NCBI GenBank assembly: GCA_047626155.1
Contig: JBLHRR010000019.1
Location: 1-57,104, forward strand
Length of the DNA stretch: 57,104 nucleotides
DNA from: CALGLS01 sp047626155
Lineage (GTDB): Bacteria > Bacteroidota > Bacteroidia > Chitinophagales > Saprospiraceae
Direction: 5' to 3'
Shown here: piece by piece, positions 1 to 8,548 of the stretch
Layout of the letters: each line of letters starts with the position of its first letter
Numbering within the stretch: the stretch's first letter is position 1
Made by a program: the position numbers and the translations under genes
Notes under the pieces: generated by a model
Database searches by the model: none
What the model saw: only the letters and a program-made list of their open reading frames with translations
What the model was told of the DNA's origin: nothing

Positions 1-1754
1 AAATTTGTTTCTATAGTCCAGTTCTTTTTTGTTTTCTTTTTAAAGGCGTAACGAGCCATAGCTGCGAAGCCCTGGTTTTGAGAATTACCTTCTTTCGATA
101 AGCGGTTTAAGTCATTGTTACTCATTGCCCCTTCGATTTGAACCACGGAGTTTTTCCCCACTTCCCATTCCATTCCCATCGTGTAAAGTTGTTGTTGGTT
201 CGGTACGTTTAGTTTTATCAGGGGGGCGAATTGACCTTGGTGATTTCCCAACTCATCCGGAGTGATCCAGCGATAGGCGCGTCCATTGGCGGGGATAGAA
301 GCATCGAGGATGTAATCACCATTTCCGGCGCCCAGGTCGGTCCAGCTTGAAACATATTTGGCGCTGTCGGGATTGGTGCTGTATACCAGAATAGTATCTT
401 GTATCAGGAGGCTTACGCCGTTTTGAAAAACTTGGTAAGTGGTATCTATGAGTTTGTATTTTACTTGAAATTCATCAAAGGTTTCCACGGTGTCAATACC
501 AGGTGCAAACACGTTGTTAACATTATTGCCAGATTCCCGAATGGCTGCCAGTTGGAGTGAATCCAAATCCTGAATGTTTCCAGAAGATTTACTATCCTGT
601 TCGGAAAATAAATTAAAGTACAGTCGGCCTTTTTTGACTTTATATTCGCTGTCGAAAGAGTAAGAAGATCGCAAGAAATTTTGATCGCTGTATTCAAACT
701 CCACAATGATTCGGGTGTCTTTTGTAATCAATCTGTTAGTAGTGAAGGTTACGTCGGCTTGGTTGTAATCAATAACATAATCTTCTTCAAGACCCCGCTT
801 TAAAAGTTGTCCGTCGAGATATACCTTTTCAGTTCCGGATTCAATGATGATGAAGCGTTCGCCGTTGTTTCCGCGAAGGCGGTAAGGGCCTTGGTTACCC
901 TCCTGTTGTGGTATCGTATTTCGGGCAAATTTTCCCCGGGCAATTGCGCCACTTACTCTTGTGTTCAGTATGTTTTTTTTCTTTCCTACTTCTGTTAAAT
1001 TAGTGAAGGTAGCTCCCTGTAGTTTTTTAAAATAATTCATAAAATAGCTATTGGGTTTCGCCAGTTCATAATCTCCGGCAATCAGCTTGTTATTGTCTTT
1101 TTTCAATTGAATGAATATTTTATCAAACTCCTGCAATTGTTGGGTATTTCCTTCAGGTTGTAAAGGAATATTTTGGTCCGTAATCGCCGCTAATATTTCA
1201 ATATCATTTCCAATCTTTCCTGCAAGTTGTAAGTTGAATTGGGAGTTTAAAACCAAATTTTGAGCATTCCCAAAAGACACGCCCCGCGAAAAACTCCCGC
1301 TATAATCTAGTCCTTGAAAGTCTGTCAAATTATCCACCGGTTCATAAGGGCTGAAATCAAATCCAATATAATCACCGTTAATGGATTGTTGCATCAAGGT
1401 CGAATCTAAGTGCGAGTAAGACTCATTCCAGTTAAATCGATAAATGCGGTAGGAAAGGAGAAAGCGAGGGTTGGCAGCATCAGCAGACTTTGGCCGTTTT
1501 TGCAATAAGCTCAGACTGTCAATATTCCATGCAAATGTCTTTGCAAATACTTTATATAAGGAGCTATCTATGATTTCATTAGTTGCGGCCCATTTCAAAA
1601 CAACCGATTCGGAGGCTATATATAAGGTGTCAATCTCTCCGCTCAATTCAGAAAAAGTCATGATTTTGGTTCGCTTATTCGAGAGCCCTTCCGTTTGCCC
1701 GAAAGCAAAAAGACCAAAACAAAGAAATGATATGAGGAGTAAGAACTGCTTCAC
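1..1754 (-). CDS. Large outer-membrane protein, SprA-like N-terminal organisation (partial, 3' end off window)
   Basis: An open frame runs on the minus strand from a GTG at 1754 to the window edge, giving at least 584 codons with no stop. The N-terminus (VKQFLLLISFLCFGLFAFGQ) is a signal peptide. Further on are stretches such as YSGSFSRGVSFGN, FNLQLAGKIGNDIEILAAI, IPLQPEGNTQQLQEFDKIF and GDYELAKPNSYFMNYFKKLQG. As I recall, this style of repeated membrane-binding segments occurs in large Bacteroidota outer-membrane proteins and in the N-terminal region of the T9SS translocon SprA. The product is therefore probably an outer-membrane beta-barrel or surface protein; its function is unknown. I chose GTG because it alone gives a full signal peptide; the next in-frame ATG lies inside the mature part. 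It is divergent from the gene at 2058. The SprA resemblance is from memory and moderate. Confidence 0.75.
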   Translation of the reverse strand, partial: MKQFLLLISFLCFGLFAFGQTEGLSNKRTKIMTFSELSGEIDTLYIASESVVLKWAATNEIIDSSLYKVFAKTFAWNIDSLSLLQKRPKSADAANPRFLLSYRIYRFNWNESYSHLDSTLMQQSINGDYIGFDFSPYEPVDNLTDFQGLDYSGSFSRGVSFGNAQNLVLNSQFNLQLAGKIGNDIEILAAITDQNIPLQPEGNTQQLQEFDKIFIQLKKDNNKLIAGDYELAKPNSYFMNYFKKLQGATFTNLTEVGKKKNILNTRVSGAIARGKFARNTIPQQEGNQGPYRLRGNNGERFIIIESGTEKVYLDGQLLKRGLEEDYVIDYNQADVTFTTNRLITKDTRIIVEFEYSDQNFLRSSYSFDSEYKVKKGRLYFNLFSEQDSKSSGNIQDLDSLQLAAIRESGNNVNNVFAPGIDTVETFDEFQVKYKLIDTTYQVFQNGVSLLIQDTILVYSTNPDSAKYVSSWTDLGAGNGDYILDASIPANGRAYRWITPDELGNHQGQFAPLIKLNVPNQQQLYTMGMEWEVGKNSVVQIEGAMSNNDLNRLSKEGNSQNQGFAAMARYAFKKKTKKNWTIETN

Positions 1755-1979
1755 TGTGATGTAAACGTAAAAAGCGCTTGAGGTTGCACAAGGTAGTTGA
1801 TAATTATGAGTCTAAGATATATTAGGCCTAGAGACCCCCAAGGCATATTTATTCCAAGTAGGACCTCCGAGCATATATAATGCTTTAGATTTAAGTATAA
1901 TCAAAAAGATGATAAATATTTAAATCGGGTTTGAAATCATCGAAAACACTTTTAAAACAAAATATTTTAAAACATTTAG

Positions 1980-2010
1980 TTGCTTTTTAAGAAAATCTGT
2001 ATTAAGTTTG
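1980..2010 (+). promoter_or_regulatory. Bacteroidota-type promoter of the antirepressor-like gene
   Basis: TTG at 1980-1982, a 20-nt spacer and TAAGTTTG at 2003-2010 match the Bacteroidota consensus (TTG, about 17-23 nt, TAnnTTTG). The gene start follows 47 nt later. Confidence 0.65.
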
Positions 2011-2057
2011 TAGTAAAATAAGCTAATACAGCAATATTTAATAAAAAATGTTTTAAA

Positions 2058-2867
2058 ATGGATCTACGAATCTTGACCAGCAAAAAAGGAACAAATGTGG
2101 TAACGACCTCTAATTTGCACCAAGCACTCAAGTTGCCAGACCACGAATACACTAGAAATGTAAGCAAATGGTTGAGTGACTTCTACGCTTTTCGCGAGGA
2201 TGTCCGCAAACCAGTCCCCCTCAAAGACTTTGCTCAACGGCATATGAAGCTAAGTAAACTACAAGACTTTTATATATCTCTCGAGTTTGCTCAGCTCATC
2301 ACTTTAAATACAGAAAGTGAAGTCAAGCAAAAATATGCTCGCTATCTGCAATCCCTTCAGGAAAAAGGTCGCGATGCCGAGCTAATGACCAAAGATCAGG
2401 TTATAGCTGTGATTGAATTGACGAAAGTCATGGGCCTTATGTCCTGCCAACACAGCGCAGAAAAAATACACCTTAAACAATTTGAAGAAAATAATGGATA
2501 CAACTTTCGCTGGTGGCAATACCGCGCGAAGCTGTTGGGGTATTCCGTGTCGGAACTAAGAGGAAAGATGAGTGAGATCGGCAATAATTTCCAAGGCAAG
2601 AACCTGAGAATGATGTTATTACAGCTAGACAAGTACGAAGTCATCCGTATGGCTGTCATCGATTTGTTTGTCGCCCTAGGCAGAAGCGAAGCCTTTGCCA
2701 AAAATATGGGAGACCTAGCCAAATTTTTAGCCCGCGAACTTAAAGTCGAAATTTGGGACGACCGGAATACCTCCATTCCATTTAATACTGGTAATATAAA
2801 TATGGATCTGGTTAATAAAGTACGCACACTCGAGCCTGGGCGAACAACGCTGCCGTTGGCGATATAA
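2058..2867 (+). CDS. Phage antirepressor (AntA-like) related protein, chromosomal
   Basis: A 269-residue soluble protein without signal peptide. The N-terminal part has the layout of AntA/Rha-type phage antirepressor domains: a VTTSNLHQAL motif (compare NARELHEFL), then SKWLSDFYAFRED, then YISLEFAQLITLNTESEVKQ followed by KYARYLQSLQ, which corresponds to the usual 'S..AK.l.m..R.EKGK.AR.YFI' stretch. The C-terminal half is helical and unassigned. Such domains usually sit on prophages and bind DNA or proteins, but no other phage gene is visible within 20 kb, so this may be a host-adopted regulator or a remnant. It has its own consensus promoter and is followed by a large inverted repeat element and a candidate 57-aa gene. 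Family assignment is inference from motif order; cellular role unknown. Confidence 0.6.
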   Translation: MDLRILTSKKGTNVVTTSNLHQALKLPDHEYTRNVSKWLSDFYAFREDVRKPVPLKDFAQRHMKLSKLQDFYISLEFAQLITLNTESEVKQKYARYLQSLQEKGRDAELMTKDQVIAVIELTKVMGLMSCQHSAEKIHLKQFEENNGYNFRWWQYRAKLLGYSVSELRGKMSEIGNNFQGKNLRMMLLQLDKYEVIRMAVIDLFVALGRSEAFAKNMGDLAKFLARELKVEIWDDRNTSIPFNTGNINMDLVNKVRTLEPGRTTLPLAI

Positions 2868-2888
2868 ACCTCATTGGCGCGTGGAGCG

Positions 2889-3082
2889 CCTGGAGTTGCG
2901 ACTCCAGGCTAATGGGAGTTTGACTCCTCCAGAGTCCTCGCGAAATAGTTGGGAGGAGTCAACGGTCCTCGAAGAAAAAGAAGAAATGACCTTAGATTAT
3001 ATATTAAACACGCGTAGCCCATGAGCTTCACGAAGGACTCTGGAGGAGTCCAACCTCCATTTGCCCAGTTGCAACTCCGGGC
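2889..3082. repeat. Long imperfect inverted repeat (REP/MITE-like element)
   Basis: Left arm 2889-2944 and right arm 3027-3082, each 56 nt, are imperfect reverse complements with an 82-nt centre. A 17-bp core is perfect (2922-2938 against 3034-3050). The left arm itself begins with a 20-nt palindrome (2889-2908), and the motif GGAGGAGTC recurs in the centre. No open frame of note lies inside. A transcript through it would form a very long hairpin, so it could end transcription of the upstream gene, but the nested symmetry looks more like a REP/BIME or a non-autonomous mobile element. Confidence 0.75.
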
Positions 3083-3106
3083 AACTCGGGCGAAAAAAGA
3101 AAATTT

Positions 3107-3280
3107 ATGCACATCCATTCCAATCAAGTTTTTATTTGTGACCCAAGCTCGTTAATTTTGTCCCTTTCGGAAATAAAGGAAATCTACCGAAAGTTACGAA
3201 AGGCGGACATCAACATTTCAAAGCCCTCAACCGTTAAAGAGAAGGCAGAAATTATAAATGTGGATTCCCAGCCCATTTAG
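3107..3280 (+). CDS. Candidate small protein, 57 aa
   Basis: An ATG frame of 58 codons including TAG encodes a basic, helical peptide with the segments LSLSEIKEIYRKLRKADI and KPSTVKEKAEIINVD. Composition and codon use are protein-like, and it starts 24 nt after the long inverted repeat. No family was recognised and no clear promoter is visible, so it may be a remnant of a larger gene or a chance frame. Confidence 0.35.
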   Translation: MHIHSNQVFICDPSSLILSLSEIKEIYRKLRKADINISKPSTVKEKAEIINVDSQPI

Positions 3281-3337
3281 AAATTGCTTCGAAACGAAGA
3301 TTAGTAATACAAAAGCACTAGAAACACAATAAAAACA

Positions 3338-3457
3338 CCTTCTTTAACAAATGACCTGGTTGGTCAAAAAGATTATTCAAAAACGACTGTAGTGTAGCGA
3401 AAGGTTGTTGAAAATCTATTTGAGCAACTAAAAAACACGGAATTCGTCAAAGAATCT
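3338..3457 (+). repeat. Dispersed repeat family A, copy 1 (upstream of parE)
   Basis: About 120 nt that align with 25573-25693 and 32533-32675. Shared blocks are CCTTCTTTgAtAaATGA, GTGGTT, a TCAAAA...TTCAAAA stretch, GTTGAAAATCTATT, ACACGGAAT and TTCGTCAAAGA. The two ends are weakly inverted (TTCTTT against AAAGAA). It ends 12 nt before the parE start codon, so it must be transcribed as, or form part of, the parE leader. Confidence 0.75.
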
Positions 3458-3469
3458 AAAAACACAAAT

Positions 3470-5392
3470 ATGGCTAAGCAAACCAATTATACAGAAAGTA
3501 ACATCCGCTCCCTCGATTGGAAAGAGCACATCCGTCTCCGTCCCGGTATGTATATCGGTAAACTTGGCGACGGTTCTTCTCCCGATGACGGAATCTATAT
3601 ACTCCTCAAAGAAGTCTTTGACAACTCTATAGACGAATACGTAATGGGGCATGGCAAAAATATCGAAGTGGAAATCGAAGATGGAGAAGTGATCGTTCGT
3701 GATTATGGTAGAGGAATTCCATTGGGAAAAGTGATTGATTGTGTTTCCAAAATAAACACAGGAGGAAAGTACGACTCCAAAGCCTTTAAAAAGTCCGTAG
3801 GGTTAAACGGAGTAGGAACAAAAGCAGTGAACGCACTCTCCGATTTCTTTCGGGTAGAATCCATCCGGGAAAAGAAATGTAAAGTGGCCGAGTTCAATAG
3901 AGGAGAGCTGACTGCGAATAAGAACATTGTGAAAACAGCTGAAGAAAACGGAACCATCACCATTTTTAGACCAGATGCAAGCATATTCAAAAAGTATAAA
4001 TACCGTTCAGAGATCGTAGAAGAGCAGTTGTGGAACTACGCCTATCTTAACGCAGGTCTGCGCATTAACTTCAACAACAAAACGCTTTACTCTAAAAATG
4101 GATTGCTGGATTTGTTATCCAGAAAAACGAGTGGTGAAGTGTTGAAGTATCCGATTATTCACTTGCAAGGCGAAGACATCGAGATAGCGATGACTCACGG
4201 TCAGCAATATGGAGAAAATTACCAATCTTTTGTAAACGGTCAGAATACCACCCAGGGAGGGACACACCTTCAGGCATTTCGGGAGGCCGTAGTAAATACG
4301 GTTCGTAAATTCTATGGTAAAAGTTATGATGCTAAAGATATAAGGAGTTCGATTATCGCAGCGGTATCTGTACGGGTAGAAGAGCCTATTTTTGAATCGC
4401 AAACAAAAACAAAATTGGGTTCTTTAAATATGGGCCCTAAAGGTCCAACCGTACGTACCTTTATCAATGACTTTGTTACAAAACACTTGGATAATTTCCT
4501 ACACCGAAATGCAGAAATAGCTACTGCCCTTCAAAGTAGAATCATGCAATCGGAACGAGAGCGAAAGGAGATTGCAGGAATTAAAAAGATAGCCAATCAG
4601 CGAGCTAAAGTTGCTAACGTTCATAACAAGAAACTTAGAGATTGTAGATTACACTTTTCGGATACTGGAAAAAAAGTAGACCAGGAAGCCATAGCGAAAT
4701 CAACCTTGTTTATCACGGAGGGAGACTCCGCTTCAGGATCTATTACTAAAGCACGTGATGTACAAACACAAGCTGTTTTTAGCCTCAGAGGGAAGCCACT
4801 CAACTGTTTTGGGCAGACCAAAAGAGTAGTTTATCAAAATGAGGAATTCAATCTGCTACAACATGCCCTCAATATTGAAGACGGAATAGAAGGCCTTCGT
4901 TTCAATAAAATCGTAATTGCAACAGATGCCGATATTGATGGGATGCACATTAGATTGTTGTTGCTAACATTCTTTCTACAGTTCTTCCCAGATATCGTGA
5001 GAGCAGGTCACTTGTATATTTTAGAGACACCGCTTTTCCGAGTCAGAGATAAGAAACAAACCTTTTACTGTTATAGTGATAAAGAAAGATTGAAGGCCAT
5101 TGATAAATTGAGGGGCAAGCCAGAAATTACTCGTTTCAAAGGTTTAGGAGAGATTTCACCAGATGAATTCAGTGATTTTATTGGAGAAGATATTCGCCTT
5201 GAGCCAGTACACCTTCAAGCAGAGACTAACATCGAACACGTTCTCTCTTATTACATGGGGAAAAACACCCCACAACGGCAGGATTTTATTATTGACAATC
5301 TAAAAGTCGAAATTGACGAGGTTGAGGATAATGAAGATACATTGTTGGATAATAAAGAAAGCGCAAAAGAGGGCGTAAAAGAAATGGTTTAG
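3470..5392 (+). CDS. parE: DNA topoisomerase IV subunit B
   Basis: A 640-residue type IIA topoisomerase ATPase subunit; with ParC it separates linked daughter chromosomes using ATP. The GHKL ATPase domain is clear: EVFDNSIDE (48-56), DYGRGIP (78-84) and GLNGVGTKAVNALS from 111. The TOPRIM domain carries TEGDSASG near 416 and DADIDGMH near 485, and the C-terminal ETPLFRVRDKK and TRFKGLGEI motifs are present. I prefer ParE to GyrB because of ParE-like segments such as LRGKPLNCFG and NLLQHALNIEDG. parC does not follow, although it is often adjacent. The start codon is only 12 nt after a family A repeat. A terminator and a long repeat-rich gap follow. Confidence 0.93.
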   Translation: MAKQTNYTESNIRSLDWKEHIRLRPGMYIGKLGDGSSPDDGIYILLKEVFDNSIDEYVMGHGKNIEVEIEDGEVIVRDYGRGIPLGKVIDCVSKINTGGKYDSKAFKKSVGLNGVGTKAVNALSDFFRVESIREKKCKVAEFNRGELTANKNIVKTAEENGTITIFRPDASIFKKYKYRSEIVEEQLWNYAYLNAGLRINFNNKTLYSKNGLLDLLSRKTSGEVLKYPIIHLQGEDIEIAMTHGQQYGENYQSFVNGQNTTQGGTHLQAFREAVVNTVRKFYGKSYDAKDIRSSIIAAVSVRVEEPIFESQTKTKLGSLNMGPKGPTVRTFINDFVTKHLDNFLHRNAEIATALQSRIMQSERERKEIAGIKKIANQRAKVANVHNKKLRDCRLHFSDTGKKVDQEAIAKSTLFITEGDSASGSITKARDVQTQAVFSLRGKPLNCFGQTKRVVYQNEEFNLLQHALNIEDGIEGLRFNKIVIATDADIDGMHIRLLLLTFFLQFFPDIVRAGHLYILETPLFRVRDKKQTFYCYSDKERLKAIDKLRGKPEITRFKGLGEISPDEFSDFIGEDIRLEPVHLQAETNIEHVLSYYMGKNTPQRQDFIIDNLKVEIDEVEDNEDTLLDNKESAKEGVKEMV

Positions 5393-5468
5393 ATTGAACT
5401 TGTCAAGTTTGAGCAAATCGAAAAGAGGATAAGGAAACGCTACTTTAAAAAATATAAAATAAAGAGAG

Positions 5469-5506
5469 ACACCGGAGGATTAACAACCACTTCGGTGTTT
5501 TTGTTT
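5469..5506 (+). terminator. Probable terminator of parE
   Basis: Inverted ACACCGGA / TTCGGTGT arms followed by a T-rich run about 75 nt after the parE stop. The loop is long, so confidence is moderate. Confidence 0.5.
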
Positions 5507-5867
5507 TAGGAATGCTGCTGTGAAGGCTGGTTTTATAAATTAGACTTTTTGTCCGAACAAAGCCATCAAACTCCGATTATTTGCCTAACTTTCTGACAAA
5601 AGGGCGATAAAAGGACTACATTACCTCGTGGCACAAAACCTTGGCTAAAACAACAAACTGAAAATAACCTATTTTTGCTGTCAGATTGACAAGAAGGAAT
5701 AAAGTCTAAGTGCACTGGAAATTAAGGTTCGTCCGAATTAGAATAGGTTATTTTGGAATTAATCGAGGCAGAGAGGACGCGAATAGCCTTAGCTATTTAA
5801 GGAGTTTCTAACGAAGAGTAATTTCAAAAGAAGCATTCAAAACGGATAGAACTTAGTTTACAGTGCA
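5507..5867. other. Gene-free stretch with crossing inverted repeats
   Basis: No plausible gene. It contains a perfect 13-bp inverted pair (5661-5673 with 5742-5754, AAAATAACCTATT) and one arm of a perfect 12-bp pair (5706-5717 with 5861-5872, CTAAGTGCACTG). The second pair crosses the first and its right arm overlaps the start of the family B element. These look like remains of further palindromic elements. Confidence 0.6.
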
Positions 5868-5998
5868 CTTAGTAACAACGAAAGATTAAACCCCGATTTG
5901 GAAACAATTATGTAAATCAAAACGACCATAGGGAGAGTGGTTTATGTAATCGTTTCCACGGAAGAAATCGGGAAATTATTTTTTGTGTAATACTAATA
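5868..5998 (+). repeat. Dispersed palindromic repeat family B, copy 1 (upstream of lon)
   Basis: A 131-nt element nearly identical to the reverse complement of 13400-13529. The outer ends (CTTAGTAACAAC and TGTAATACTAAT) are imperfect terminal inverted repeats. Inside are the paired blocks CCCGATTT/AAATCGGG, GGAAAC/GTTTCC and ACCAT/GTGGT. Between copies 1 and 2 the innermost pairing changes from T-G to C-G, so pairing is kept. It ends 36 nt before the lon start codon and may carry or influence the lon promoter. Confidence 0.8.
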
Positions 5999-6034
5999 TA
6001 TACTAACGCACGAGCTAACAAATTAATCCAATAC

Positions 6035-8440
6035 ATGTTTGAAGAATTATTTTACCCAAAAGGTATAGAAAATGATGCGGAATTTATGCCGATTTTTTCC
6101 ATTGAAGACGATGGGGGAGTAGATGAAAATGAAACCTATCCGGAGAGTCTTCCGGTATTGGCTTTGAAAAACACAGTGCTCTTTCCAGGAGTGATTACAC
6201 CAATTACTGTTGGTCGAGATAAATCAATTAAAGCGATCAACAAAGCTTATGAAGAAAATCGTCTGATTGCGGTAATGGCACAAAAGGACGATAAAGCAGA
6301 AAACCCACAGGCAGATAATTTGTATGAAGTGGGCACTGTTGCAAAAATTATAAAATTGCTTCGAATGCCTGACGGTACTGCTACTGCTATCCTTCATGGT
6401 CGTAGAAGGTGCCTACTCCGCGAGATGACTTATGAAACGCCATTCCTTTATGGAAAAATTGATGTAATGGATACCGAATCGGTTAGCGATTCACTGGAGT
6501 TTGATGCTTTGGTGGCTTCCATAAAAGATATGGCTAAAGAGATAATCGACTTGTCTCCAAACATCCCCTCAGAAGCGAATGTCATGCTTTCAAATATTAA
6601 GCATAAAACATTCTTACTTCATTTCATCGCATCCAACCTCAGTGTTAATGTAGAAGGAAAACAGAAAATCCTAGAGGAAAATGATCTTAATGCAAAGGCG
6701 GAATCGGTGATGAAGCAGATGGATGGAGAGCTAAGAATCCTTGAGTTAAGAGATAAGATTGAAAATAAAGTTCGTGGTGATATTGAAAAGCAACAAAAAG
6801 ACTATTTTCTTAATCAGCAGTTAAAGACCATCCAAGAGGAATTGGGGCAAAATCCGCAAGAGGAAGAGATCAAGAAACTGATGGCAAGGGCTAAAACAAA
6901 GTCATGGAATGAGACTGTAGAAAAGGTATTCTTAAAAGAGATCGCTAAGGTCAAAAGAATCAATCCACAGGTCGCAGAATATTCTGTGATGCTCAATTAT
7001 CTGGAGCTGATGCTTGATCTTCCTTGGGACGAATTCACGGAAGATAACTTCGATCTTAAATCGGTTAAAGCGATTTTAGATAAAGACCATTATGGGCTTG
7101 AAGATGTTAAAGAAAGAATATTGGAACACCTTGCGGTACTCAAATTGAAAGGAGACATGAAGGCGCCCATCATCTGCTTAGTCGGCCCTCCGGGAGTCGG
7201 AAAAACATCTTTGGGGAAATCTATTGCGAAAGCATTGAATCGAGAATTCATACGAATGTCTTTGGGTGGATTGCGTGATGAATCGGAAATCAGAGGGCAC
7301 CGAAAGACATATATCGGAGCAATGCCTGGCCGAATTTTACAATCACTAAAAAAGGCAAAGTCATCGAATCCTGTTTTTATTCTGGATGAGATTGATAAAC
7401 TTGGAAAAGACTTTAGAGGAGATCCTTCTTCTGCATTACTCGAAGTTTTAGATCCGGAACAAAACAGCACCTTCCACGATAACTATCTCGATATGGAATA
7501 TGATCTATCGAAGGTGATGTTTATTGCGACTTCTAATTCGCTGGGCACTATTCAACCCGCCCTCTTAGATAGGATGGAAGTCATCGAAATCAGTGGTTAT
7601 TCCATAGAAGAAAAAATTGAAATTGCAAAGCGCCACCTGATTCCAAGCCAACGTAAAGAACATGGTTTGAAAGCAGGGCAGATAAAACTTGGTGATAGAG
7701 TCATTGAGAAAATCATTCAAGGGTATACCAGAGAATCAGGTGTTCGTTCCCTTAGTAGACAAATTGCATCTGTAATGAGAAATACGGCTAAAAATGTAGC
7801 CATGGAAATTGATTATAACGTTTCGGTGAAGAAAGAGGAGCTGAAAGATAAGCTCGGCCCAACAAAGTTCTCCCGTGAGCGATACCTGGAACAAAAGGTG
7901 TCTGGGGTGGCTGTTGGATTGGCCTGGACTCCCGTAGGTGGCGACATTCTTTTTGTAGAGGCAAGCCTACACCCTGGGAAAGGAAACCTAATTCTGACAG
8001 GGAACCTTGGAGACGTAATGAAGGAATCGGCAACAGCAGCACTGAGTTATCTGAAGGCGAATGGGACTAAGTATAATCTGTCTAAGGAGGACTTTAGTAA
8101 CAATGATATTCACATCCATGTTCCTGAAGGTGCTATCCCTAAAGATGGTCCATCTGCAGGGATTACAATGATCTCTGCGATTACATCTATCTTTATAAAA
8201 AAACGAGTGAAGCCTTTCTTAGCGATGAGTGGAGAAATTACATTACGTGGAAAAGTATTGCCAGTTGGAGGAATTAAGGCCAAAATTCTAGCAGCGAAAA
8301 GAGCAGGTATTAAAGATATTATTCTCTGTAAAGAAAATGAAAAAAACGTAGCAGAAATTAATGAAGCCTACATCAAAGGAGTCCGGTTTCATTACGTTAC
8401 AGAAATAGAAGAAGTGATTGATTTTGCACTTTCATTATAG
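6035..8440 (+). CDS. lon: ATP-dependent protease La
   Basis: An 801-residue cytoplasmic AAA+ serine protease that degrades misfolded and regulatory proteins. Domain order is standard: N-terminal substrate-binding domain (LPVLALKNTVLFPGV near residue 36), helical linker, AAA+ module with Walker A GPPGVGKTS (384-392) and Walker B FILDEID, then the protease domain with catalytic Ser707 in PKDGPSAG and Lys748 in GGIKAK. Length fits the family. The N-terminus has an acidic extension of about 35 residues before the conserved domain. A family B repeat lies directly upstream, and a perfect 24-bp hairpin terminator shared with the convergent phosphatase gene follows. Confidence 0.96.
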   Translation: MFEELFYPKGIENDAEFMPIFSIEDDGGVDENETYPESLPVLALKNTVLFPGVITPITVGRDKSIKAINKAYEENRLIAVMAQKDDKAENPQADNLYEVGTVAKIIKLLRMPDGTATAILHGRRRCLLREMTYETPFLYGKIDVMDTESVSDSLEFDALVASIKDMAKEIIDLSPNIPSEANVMLSNIKHKTFLLHFIASNLSVNVEGKQKILEENDLNAKAESVMKQMDGELRILELRDKIENKVRGDIEKQQKDYFLNQQLKTIQEELGQNPQEEEIKKLMARAKTKSWNETVEKVFLKEIAKVKRINPQVAEYSVMLNYLELMLDLPWDEFTEDNFDLKSVKAILDKDHYGLEDVKERILEHLAVLKLKGDMKAPIICLVGPPGVGKTSLGKSIAKALNREFIRMSLGGLRDESEIRGHRKTYIGAMPGRILQSLKKAKSSNPVFILDEIDKLGKDFRGDPSSALLEVLDPEQNSTFHDNYLDMEYDLSKVMFIATSNSLGTIQPALLDRMEVIEISGYSIEEKIEIAKRHLIPSQRKEHGLKAGQIKLGDRVIEKIIQGYTRESGVRSLSRQIASVMRNTAKNVAMEIDYNVSVKKEELKDKLGPTKFSRERYLEQKVSGVAVGLAWTPVGGDILFVEASLHPGKGNLILTGNLGDVMKESATAALSYLKANGTKYNLSKEDFSNNDIHIHVPEGAIPKDGPSAGITMISAITSIFIKKRVKPFLAMSGEITLRGKVLPVGGIKAKILAAKRAGIKDIILCKENEKNVAEINEAYIKGVRFHYVTEIEEVIDFALSL

Positions 8441-8460
8441 ACTGGGTATTACACTTTACC

Positions 8461-8512
8461 CTTAAAATAGAAAAACCTGCATGGCTTGCCATGCAGGTTT
8501 TTCTATTTTAAG
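8461..8512. terminator. Bidirectional terminator between lon and phosphatase-ankyrin gene
   Basis: Perfect 24-bp inverted repeat, arms 8461-8484 and 8489-8512, with a 4-nt loop. The GC-rich core is flanked by A- and T-runs on both sides, as expected for two convergent genes. Confidence 0.93.
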
Positions 8513-8548
8513 AATTATGATCCTTCTCTTAGTTGGAATCCTTATTCT

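Noticed and set aside
2396..2827. 143-codon frame antisense to the antirepressor-like gene
   Set aside because: It is the reverse reading of a better supported gene; no recognisable motif.
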